DNA from: CSP1-5 sp964348275
GTDB lineage: Bacteria > Methylomirabilota > Methylomirabilia > Methylomirabilales > CSP1-5
Reading direction: 5' to 3'
Assembly: GCA_964348275.1 (NCBI GenBank)
Contig: CAYGBT010000005.1
Location: 48,391 to 112,390, forward strand
DNA length: 64,000 bases
In this document: piece by piece, positions 57,787 through 64,000 of the stretch
How the letters are laid out: every line of letters begins with the position of its first letter
Numbering within the stretch: the stretch's first letter is position 1
Made by a program: the position numbers and the translations under genes
The notes under the pieces: model-generated
The model's input: only the letters and a program-made list of their open reading frames with translations
What the model was told of the DNA's origin: nothing
The model's database searches: none

Positions 57787-58414
57787 CTACCCTGCGGTCC
57801 GCGCGTGGGTGAGGGTGGAGGCCTGCGAAAGGAGATGCAGGAGTACCTGTCCTACGTTCTCTGCGGTATCCCCGAAGGCCAGGACTCCGTCTTGGTGGCC
57901 GCCCATCACCACAATTGGTCTCCAGGCTACCACCGGGTCCTGGATGATCTTTTGCACCTCCCGGCACATGGCGGGCGTGCCGTAGTCTACCGTCGAATGG
58001 GTCACCGGCAGGCCCGGGGTTTGACGCTGCTCCCAGATGGCGGGAGAGTGACCATGGAAGACGAAGCGGATTGCTGGATCAGCGTCGTAAAGGATGCCAT
58101 GTGTCATGGACTCAGAGGAAGGTTGAACCGGCCCGAAGCTCTCGACTCGGTTCCAATCGGGGTTATACCGGGTGACCACGCAGAGGTCGCCAGGGGTCAG
58201 GGTAGGCCGTCCTCCGGTCTGGGTGCCGGTGACGAGGGAGGGCCTCGCGCCGGGTGGCCCCGAGAAGGGCGGTAGGCGGCCACTCAGGTTGCCGAAGCCG
58301 ATCCCGCCAGGCGATGAGTGAGTGTGCCAGGGGGCCGTGGACCTCCGGGTCCAAGGTGGCCCAACGATGATCTGTTTGGAAGTGGATGACACCTTCTTCG
58401 AACAGCCGATGCAT
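57787..58414 (-). pseudogene. Class II aldolase/adducin-family gene with a frameshift
   Basis: From an ATG at 58414 the N-terminus reads MHRLFEEGVIHFQTDHRW to SLIAWRDRL; near 58305 the sense passes to the +1 frame, which gives IGFGNLSGRLPPFSG, FLVTGTQTGG-like TGTQTGG, TPGDLCVV, FVFHGHSPAIWE (zinc-binding HxH) and VVMGGHQDGVLAFG (third His) to a stop at 57787. Together about 209 residues, the normal size for this zinc aldolase/epimerase family. Either a recent inactivating change or a sequencing error. Confidence 0.7.
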
Positions 58415-59030
58415 CCTTATGCGTTCCTGAAACTGAAAACGAAAAGACCGTCTAGGCCCTACTCCACCTGAGAGAGCGTCTGCTTCTGTGTTGCGCCGTC
58501 AATTGTACCAACAGCGGACCAGGGATTATCTTCATCCCGGTTTCATTACTGCGCTACCTGCAATCCCCCACGCAGTAATCCGAAGGGTCGTGAAGACTAT
58601 TCAAACTTAATTTCTGGCAAGGCGAGAAAGAGGTCAAGGGCCTGCCACGACCGATTTGTATCTTAGGGGTAAGATTTTTGCGGGGCCTGATGAACGTCAG
58701 GAACGAGACTGTCCAGCATCAGGAAAGAATGAATTGGGCCTGGGAAAGCTCGCACGATGGAAGCTGCGGGCCTGCCCCACCGATCTCCCAGACCCCCTGT
58801 CATAGTCCCTCAGATGCCCCGCTTTTGCGCGAGCTTATCCTCTTGGCTTGCACGAACGATATTAAGTGTCAGGAAGGGTTCCTAATCCCACCCTTTCCGT
58901 GCTCGCTGGTTGTGTTGCAGGATAAAGAAACTTGGGTCTTGATGCGGACTAGCTACCCTCATCGAAAACCCGTACCCTGGCGGCGTGGCCCGCGATAAAC
59001 TATCAGAAAGTTAGGCAACGGGGAGCGAAC
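58415..59030. other. Gene-poor stretch with one leader ORF copy
   Basis: Contains a leader-type ORF at 58532-58546 on the minus strand (ATG AAA CCG GGA TGA) ahead of the aldolase remnant. A plus frame at 58678-58998 is open for 106 codons but its composition is poor and no family is seen. No clear promoter for the sigma-like gene. Confidence 0.45.
58532..58546 (-). promoter_or_regulatory. Leader ORF copy with synonymous changes
   Basis: ATG AAA CCG GGA TGA: the Gly codon and the stop codon differ from the other copies but the peptide Met-Lys-Pro-Gly-stop is kept. The sequence after it (ATAATCCCTGGTCC) resembles the 63.7 kb copy (ATAACTCTGGTCC). GATTAC at 58580-58575 is a poor -10. It precedes the aldolase remnant. 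Confidence 0.5.
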
Positions 59031-60522
59031 GTGACAACAGGACAGTTCGAGAACGCGGTGCGAGAATATCGGCCCTACCTTGCAAGGTTCGTATGCTCAC
59101 AGTTGAGATGTGCAGAGGAAGAGGCTAGGGAAATCGTACAAACGACGCTTGCGGAACTCGCCCGACCCGAAAAGTACGGGAGGGTTGATGTGCGTGGCGC
59201 AAAGGCAATGCTCACGGGTGCGGTCCGCAACCGCATCAAGACTTCGAGGAGGCAGCGTGTCCGGTCTCGTGTTGGGCTAGAAGACCCAGGGGAGTTGGAC
59301 ACGTACCAGGACCCTAAGGACGAATACAGGCGGATGGAAGAACGTGCATTAGACCTGGTTCGTAGCAAAAAAGCGGAGGAGCTTATCAAACGCCTTCCGC
59401 CGGATATTCAGGACGCTCTCCGGCAGCGCAGTAATGAGGTGCCGTTGACTGATATTGAAAGAAACCAAGAAACCAACGTGAAGACCCTACAGATTAAACT
59501 CAATCGCGCGTTGAAACGCATGGAACGGGAAGTACACTCGGCCAAGCGAAGGGCAGGAAAGAAGCGCACGGTTCCAGATAAAAAGACAGAATATGGTCCC
59601 ACCCTGGTAGTCGAGGACAATCTTTTACATCCTGTTAACTTGACATTTGCCAAACACTTCCGCGACGGAGGACTCCTCCAATCTGCACTCCAACCCACGT
59701 CAAAGACAAGGGTAGAACTAGAGTGGCCGCAGGATGTCACACCACGGATTCATTCGGCGCTCAAGACCGGCGACCTTGGAAAACTCGCCTAGGTTCTCCG
59801 AGACCACCCCCGCGCCATCGCTCACCCCGGGGTATTCCGGCAGATTTTCCATCTCCGGAAGCTCGTCCGTTCGCTCGATGTGGAGGCAGTACGGGAGCTG
59901 ATCGAATTTGGGGCCCACCCTGACCCCGACGAGCCCATCCTCCCGGTGGAAACGAGACAAGCGGCGCAGAAGGCACTCCATGTGCTCCTTTCGGCATGGG
60001 TTGCTCAGATGTTGCCAGGGCATGGGATCGAGCAATTCAGGCTACCCAAGAGTCGGGGGACCAAGCGCAAGATAAGTGGACATAAGGCCCTGGAGATCCT
60101 GTCTGACTTCAGTAGCCTGTATGAGATGCTAGGCAAGTACCCCACAACAGCCTTTTCCAAAAAAAAAGGGGGAATCCCGAAACGCTTTCCTCGAAAGGAC
60201 CGCACGCCTCGTCCAAGAACTCCACCGAGGCGAGCCCTTATCTGTCGGAATCTACGACTTCGAGCCCTCCGACGACCCTCAACCGCGGTCTTGGGAAGAG
60301 ATCTTGAACATGCCAGTGAAACCTTGTTGCGAGGGGCTAAGACCCTTTCCCCCTGAAGTTGCAATGAGGATTGCACGTCAGGCTGTCCCGAAAAACCGTG
60401 TACATAAGGAGAAATTAATGTGCGGACTTCTCGCGCATTTCATGGGTAAGACTATGAAGTCCGTCAAACGACACATCGAACGGGCCGAAACTGACTTCCC
60501 CGACTTCGCCCGCCGTCGCTAA
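59031..60522 (+). pseudogene. ECF-sigma-like gene with long C-terminal part, cut by a TAG and a poly-A frameshift
   Basis: GTG at 59031 (GGGAG ahead). Codons 1-253 encode region 2 (FENAVREYRPYLARFVCSQL, EEAREIVQTTLAEL) and region 4 (LIKRLPPDIQDALRQRS, then NQETNVKTLQIKLNRALKRM) of an ECF-type sigma factor plus a tail to GKLA and a TAG at 59790. The same frame goes straight on with natural sequence (VLRDHPRAIAHPGVF ... EAVRELIEFGAHPDP) to an A9-G5 tract at 60159-60172, after which the +1 frame carries on (FLERTARLVQELHRGE, SWEEILNMPVKPC) to a TAA at 60520. Read through both breaks it is about 496 residues. The first part alone could still be a working sigma factor. Confidence 0.6.
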
Positions 60523-60785
60523 CCACCCTCACCGGAACCCTCTCCTTCACCGTACCCCATATTTTTCCTCAATTGCGGGAAATATTAAAGCGATGCACCT
60601 GTCTCGTGCGGCTAATAGAGTGAAAGGAGTTGAGTGCTGACGCAACCCGATCATAACGGAAGTGTCGGTCAGGCGACCGTCCGACCAAAGGAGGTGAAAT
60701 ACGATACAAAAGGAGGAGGAGAGCTCGAGCACGACTTGTCACGCAGTAACCCGAACTACTTTACGTGGCAAGGAGGAAAAGGAGA
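60523..60785. other. Intergenic region upstream of the RepA-like gene
   Basis: A GTG at 60634 opens a frame that runs into the RepA-like gene in another register; its first 45 codons (NGSVGQATVRPKEVKYDTKGG) might be a small leader gene but there is no good ribosome site. AAAGGAGGTGA at 60688 and AAAAGGAGGAGGAG at 60708 are strong ribosome-site-like strings without a matched ATG. Confidence 0.35.
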
Positions 60786-61874
60786 ATGGGAAAGAATGGT
60801 TTCAGACCTACGGACGACACTCATTATATCGAGTGGCTGGAACTGGAATTGGATCGGTCCCTTTCCCCGGAGGAGAAGGAGGAGTACCTGAGGAAGGGAA
60901 AGGGGAAGATTGAGTGCCGCTACGACCTAGTTGACTACCTAGAAGTCGAGTTCCCCGAGACAGAGAGCCTCGTAGGGAACAGGCTCATTATTCCCGAAGG
61001 ATTCACCCTCATGGGCACGTGGCCGAAGGTCGGTAAGTCTCATCTTGCCATGCAGTTGGCCCTCAATAGGGCCGTGGGGGAACCGTGGCTAGGCTTCCCG
61101 ACCAAGCCAGGTCGGACCCTCTATGTCAACTGCGAGATCGTGCATCCCATGTTCCAGGAGCGGTTCAAGGACCTCCTGGGCGAGCGAGAGAAACCGCCCC
61201 GCGAGACCGGGTTTCCCGCGACTGTCCACGGGATGGACGCGTACATCAACACGCCCGAGGGCAGGAAGCTCACCGAGGGACTAATTGAGCAATGGTAGCC
61301 GGACCTCGTGATCCTGGACCCGCTCAGTAAGCTCATGCAGGGGAATGAGAGTGATCCCAATGTTGTGCAGGAGTTTCTGCATATTCTGGCGAGGTGGCGG
61401 ACGGACTACCACATAGCAATACTCTTGATCCACCACTTTCGTAAGCGACAAGAAGATATAAGAGGCAAGAGTGTTGAGGCCACCATTGACGAGTTCTCTG
61501 GCAGTAGCCTCCTCTCACGAGAGCCGGACAGCATTATCATGCTGGACGGTAAGGCGAACGGGGATATGATCACGATGCACTTCGCTCCCCGTCATGTGAA
61601 GGATCCTGAGCCTTTCGTGATTAAGCGTGGCGAGGATCTGTGGTAGGTGCGGACGGGAGGAGTGGCCATTCCCAAGATACTCATCCGCACCCTCTCGCTG
61701 CTCCTTGACGGAGGCTTGCCTCGTGACCGATGGAAAGATGAGATCATGCAAGTGGGAGGGAAATCGATAGACACCGCCCGGCGTAAGGTTAGGGAAACTT
61801 TGGAAGAAGGGTTTGTCACCGAAGACAAGGGGCTCTGTGTGCTAACTCCCCATGCTTGGATGACCCTCACGTGA
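60786..61874 (+). pseudogene. RepA/KaiC-like replication ATPase gene with two in-frame TAG codons
   Basis: ATG at 60786 with AGGAGG ahead. RecA-fold AAA_25/RepA-type helicase: Walker A in LMGTWPKVGKSHLAMQL, YVNCEI after it, Walker B PDLVILDPLSKL, then LLIHHFRKRQE (sensor) and a winged-helix end (DTARRKVRETLEEGFV). The frame is clean for about 360 codons except for TAG at 61296 (after GLIEQW, just ahead of Walker B) and TAG at 61644 (after GEDLW). No frameshift or other stop occurs. Plasmid RepA helicases of this type open iteron origins, and an iteron array follows directly. Confidence 0.75.
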
Positions 61875-61897
61875 CGTGTAACCCCCAGCGGCAAGCG

Positions 61898-62126
61898 TGC
61901 ATGCAGCCCCTATAAAGGGGCGTGCATTCATTTACGCGTTTGCACGCGGTCCGTAACATCTTGATTATAAAAGGGGTTGCAGCTTGCAAATTTATTTTAC
62001 ACTTGTTTGCACGCTTGCATCTGAGGGCCCGCGTGCAGCCGGATTTTGCCCGGGTTTCACATAGCCAGGTGGAACAACTGATACATAGATGGACAGCGTA
62101 TTTGCACCAGTGTGCACCCCTTTGCA
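61898..62126 (+). repeat. Iteron-like array (TGCA / TTTGCAC repeats), candidate origin
   Basis: Twelve TGCA cores occur in 229 bases, where about one is expected: 61898, 61902, 61923, 61941, 61978, 61985, 62008, 62016, 62034, 62103, 62113, 62123. Four sit in TTTGCAC (61939, 62006, 62101, 62121), and several in GTGCA. Many gaps are near 8, 10, 18 or 21 bases, close to whole helical turns. The array contains AT-rich patches (CTTGATTATAAAA, AAATTTATTTTACA). It starts 24 bases after the RepA-like gene. This is the layout of an iteron-controlled plasmid origin. Confidence 0.65.
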
Positions 62127-62198
62127 CTAACGTGGGGCCCTGGAAGTGGTTTTTTCGGTCAACAAGGCCCAGAAAATCTTTTTCGGAGAGTAGAACGC

Positions 62199-62309
62199 GT
62201 GGCGGCGAACCGTCGAACCAGGTCCGATAACAAGACTCCCAGGCTCGTGGTAATGACCGAGACGGTCTGGAGGGCCATGAACCAGTCGGGAGCAAGGGCA
62301 AATGGGTAG
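62199..62309 (+). CDS. Small protein (36 residues), possible
   Basis: GTG at 62199 with GGAGAG ahead; product basic at first (NRRTRSDNKTPR), then LVVMTETVWRAMNQSG, and ends at a TAG overlapping the start of the next gene by eight bases. The overlap suggests coupled translation of the two small genes. No family recognised. Confidence 0.45.
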   Translation: MAANRRTRSDNKTPRLVVMTETVWRAMNQSGARANG

Positions 62310-62655
62310 GCGGAGCGGGCACGTTCGGGGCACGTCGCCCTCTGATTCCCGCGCCAATAGCGGGTCGGAGCGGAGGTCAGTGGCTACCCAGGCCACTGTC
62401 CGGGCACGGAGGGCAAAGGTTGATGTCCCCGGTGAGAGAGTCAAGAATGGCGTGTCTCCGCGCCTCCTCTCTCTAGAGAATACCGCTATCTACCTTGGTG
62501 TCTCCCCGTGGACCGTTCGTGACCTGGAGGCGGCCGGGGTACTCCCGGGGGTGCGAATCCCCCTCCCGAACGGTGGCGACCTGCGGAAGCTCCTCTTCGA
62601 CCGGGAGGATCTCGATAAGCTTGTGGAGAGGTGGAAGGACGTCCCGAACCATTAG
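62302..62655 (+). CDS. Helix-turn-helix (excisionase/MerR-type) DNA-binding protein
   Basis: 117 residues; the first 55 are low-complexity Arg/Ser/Gly and may not all be translated. The C-terminal domain LLSLENTAIYLGVSPWTVR followed by LEAAGVLPGVRIPLP, LLFDREDLDKLVERW is the helix_turn_helix_17/excisionase fold used by Xis and plasmid or phage regulators. Its place after the iterons fits a mobile-element control gene. Contains the right copy of the 21-bp direct repeat near its start. Confidence 0.75.
   Translation: MGRRSGHVRGTSPSDSRANSGSERRSVATQATVRARRAKVDVPGERVKNGVSPRLLSLENTAIYLGVSPWTVRDLEAAGVLPGVRIPLPNGGDLRKLLFDREDLDKLVERWKDVPNH
62315..62335 (+). repeat. 21-bp direct repeat, right copy
   Basis: Matches 56421-56441 at 20 of 21 bases, same direction. 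It lies within the first codons of the helix-turn-helix gene. May be an operator for that protein or an attachment-site core. Confidence 0.55.
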
Positions 62656-62843
62656 GGGATGGGGGGGACCCCCCCTGCGAGATAGGAGTCCCACGTTTAG
62701 CAAGTGGAAATATCGACCCGGACACTCCGGACATTTCGGCGTTCTAGAATCGCCCTTCGAAGGGGATGCAGGATTTGGAGTTCTAGTTACTGGTCAAGCT
62801 CCAGCGGGGGGCGAGGGGGGGTTGTGGGGAAGGTGAGGCACCC
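62656..62843. other. Short intergenic tail
   Basis: Contains a G8-ACCCCCCC self-complementary string at 62665-62680 and C/G-rich sequence but no gene. It may mark the end of the mobile segment; no integrase or tRNA gene is seen in the window. Confidence 0.35.
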
Positions 62844-63584
62844 TTATACAGCACTGCCCACAGCCACCCGGCTGAGGTAGCTTCGGTACTGCAGCAGGCC
62901 GGACTCGTCGAGAAAGTGCCGGAGTTGGATGCCGTGCTGAATCCGCCCCTCGGGCATTGGTTGCGTAGTGTGCCAGACGACTGCCCCCTGGGCGGTAAGT
63001 GGTCCTTCGGGGAGGCCAAGCTGGAACCGACAAACGGTGCCCGGCAGAAGGTGGGCGGGCAAACTGAGGAGGAGGCCGCCGAGGCTTACGTTGCCCGTAT
63101 GGCCCACCACTATCTGGGTCGTCCCCGCGTGCCCGCGGACGGAGCACTGGACCGGAACCTCGACCGGGTAACGCGGATGGCAGCGGCGGCGATACATTGA
63201 GCTATCGCGCTGGGCCGAATCCGCGGCTAACTCCACCATCCGGCGCAGGCGCGCTGCAGGAAAGGGCTTCACCAGAAAGAACTTGGCTCCAGAGCCAAAG
63301 GCCTTTTCGGGGTACGTGAAGTCCGGTGAGGCCGTGATGCCGATCACGGGAATATGCTTGAGGACGGAATCCCGTTTCAGGCGCTGCAATGTGTTGATAC
63401 CGTCGATACCGGGCATCATCATGTCCAAGATGATGACGGCGGGTTGCGCCGTGCGGGCCAGTTCGAGTCCTGACAGCCCATCGGGGGCCGAGAGAACCCC
63501 GAAATCTGCTTGTTCAAGAATAGCAGTGACCAGCTCGCAGAACTGGGAATCGTCGTCAATGACGAGGATGGGACGTGTCTGCAC
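62844..63584 (-). CDS. Response regulator: receiver domain fused to PilZ domain
   Basis: 246 residues from the GTG at 63584 (GGAGG ahead). Receiver domain 1-125: acidic pocket VIDDDSQ, phosphoacceptor Asp in VIILDMMMPG, Thr in VIGITASPD (Ala-Ser follows), Lys in FFLVKPFP. PilZ domain from about 138: RRRCHPRYPVEVPV (RxxxR-type) and GNVSLGGLLL (NxSxxG), with FQLGLPEGPLTAQGAVVW. This joins a phospho-relay to c-di-GMP binding. Third PilZ protein in the window. Divergent from the GYD gene across the leader element. Confidence 0.93.
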   Translation of the reverse strand: MQTRPILVIDDDSQFCELVTAILEQADFGVLSAPDGLSGLELARTAQPAVIILDMMMPGIDGINTLQRLKRDSVLKHIPVIGITASPDFTYPEKAFGSGAKFFLVKPFPAARLRRMVELAADSAQRDSSMYRRRCHPRYPVEVPVQCSVRGHAGTTQIVVGHTGNVSLGGLLLSLPAHLLPGTVCRFQLGLPEGPLTAQGAVVWHTTQPMPEGRIQHGIQLRHFLDESGLLQYRSYLSRVAVGSAV

Positions 63585-63665
63585 TGCGTCCTCCCCTCGA
63601 GGGATGTACAGTGGAGGTACATGCAAGCCGGATGCCAAGGGGGGCCTGTCGGTGTACCAAGGCTA

Positions 63666-63830
63666 TTGACACTCCTCACCCATTGGAGGATACTTAGGCC
63701 TCCTTTAGGAGAAGCAGGCATGGAACCGGGGTAGGCATAACTCTGGTCCAACTCCCCCAAAAGAGATGGCGCATCACACAAGCACATGCCCTCCCGGGTA
63801 TAGTACGTCTCGGGAGGGCGTTTTGCTTTT
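63666..63830 (+). promoter_or_regulatory. Leader element copy upstream of the GYD gene (most complete)
   Basis: TTGACA (63666-63671), 17-base spacer, GATACT (63689-63694), 25 bases, AGGAG eight bases before ATG GAA CCG GGG TAG (63720-63734), then a Rho-independent terminator GCCCTCCCG ... CGGGAGGGC (63788-63819) with TTTTGCTTTT, and the GYD gene 95 bases on. The terminator loop contains AGTACG. Confidence 0.8.
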
Positions 63831-63924
63831 GAGGAGGATGCATCGGCCAACGCAAATACTGGAGCACAGGGTAACCTAAGCCTCGATGCCATGGCGCATC
63901 CGGCGCGCCGAAAGGAGGATAGCG

Positions 63925-64000
63925 ATGCCGACATATGTTAGCCTAATCAACTGGACGGATCAGGGTATCCGAAAGGTGAAGCAAACGACCAAGCGGGCCA
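63925..64000 (+). CDS. GYD-domain protein, cut by window edge
   Basis: ATG at 63925 with AAAGGAGG ahead; 25 codons are visible: MPTYVSLINWTDQGIRKVKQ and a short rest. This is the standard opening of GYD-domain (dimeric alpha-beta barrel) proteins of about 95-105 residues, whose function is unknown. Expression should depend on read-through of the upstream terminator. Confidence 0.8.
   Translation, partial: MPTYVSLINWTDQGIRKVKQTTKRA

Noticed and set aside
46185..62655. A general TAG-to-Gln genetic code for this organism
   Set aside because: dnaK, htpX, the amidase, the DacZ-like gene, ogt and the exosortase all end at TAG where their families end, so TAG is a normal stop in the host; only local suppression or decay remains possible.
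44300..63740. The leader elements as c-di-GMP (GEMM) riboswitches
   Set aside because: The nearby PilZ genes make this tempting, but the GEMM core strings (such as ACGCAAAGCC with its paired partner) are absent from all copies, and the conserved box codes for a peptide with synonymous variation.
63840..63900. A riboswitch-like stretch (ACGCAAATACTGGAGCACAGGGTAACC in pieces) before the GYD gene
   Set aside because: It shares short strings with c-di-GMP-I aptamers, but in the wrong order and without the paired stems; not supported.
1..64000. CRISPR arrays, tRNA or rRNA genes, insertion-sequence transposases
   Set aside because: No regularly spaced repeats, no cloverleaf with a TTCGA-type arm outside coding sequence, and no DDE or HUH transposase motif was seen on either strand.

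Overview
This is a GC-rich (roughly 60 %) bacterial chromosome segment from a diderm (Gram-negative-type) organism: it carries several lipobox lipoproteins, a TolC-like remnant, a SlyD/FKBP with a signal peptide, an exosortase and OmpA-style secreted proteins. No rRNA or tRNA gene is present, so the lineage cannot be fixed. The gene set (DnaK-Hsp20-DnaJ-HspR block, DacZ-like diadenylate cyclase, NTP/NDP exchanger, many PilZ/SPOR/SH3 proteins) suits a deep-branching environmental lineage such as NC10/Methylomirabilota or a neighbour; that placement is inference only.

Layout. 0-3.4 kb: a minus-strand envelope-glycan operon (EamA/SMR-type flippase, GT2 dolichyl-P-sugar synthase-like enzyme, GT-C-like membrane protein running off the left edge), a TolC remnant and a lipoprotein. 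4.2-9.4 kb: heat-shock locus dnaK-hsp20-dnaJ-hspR-htpX behind a near-perfect sigma-70 promoter. 9.4-24.9 kb: housekeeping genes (amidase, yggU-divIVA-yggT-proC, uvrC, dacZ-like, ridA, ogt, ferredoxin, DUF971, TolB-like propeller, pyruvate kinase). 25-28.9 kb: a signalling cluster (HAMP-GAF-HD-GYP protein, type II pseudopilin, HAMP protein, lipoprotein). 29.5-40.3 kb: pcm, aldehyde dehydrogenase, rhodanese, S9 and M28 peptidases, NTP/NDP exchanger, CBS protein, metallo-hydrolase, PilZ protein.

40.3-43.5 kb holds a compact exosortase / S8 protease / free-standing propeptide module: the protease ends in a PDLSLIG-type sorting tail beside its probable dedicated exosortase, and a divergent gene encodes two protease-propeptide-like domains with no protease.

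44-64 kb is accessory DNA rich in small secreted, PilZ, SH3 and SPOR proteins and in broken genes. Eight copies of a short leader are scattered here and nowhere else in the window. The full form is a TTGACA-17-GATACT promoter, 24-25 bases, then a four-codon ORF Met-(Glu/Lys/Val)-Pro-Gly-stop, a Rho-independent terminator in at least three copies, and the real gene. This looks like an undescribed attenuation system and is the main find. The same region has several long ORFs cut only by in-frame TAG codons, including a RepA/KaiC-like ATPase with two TAGs that sits next to a dense TGCA/TTTGCAC iteron array (a plasmid-like replication module), and homopolymer frameshifts in two genes. The right edge has a receiver-PilZ regulator and the start of a GYD-domain gene behind the best leader copy.
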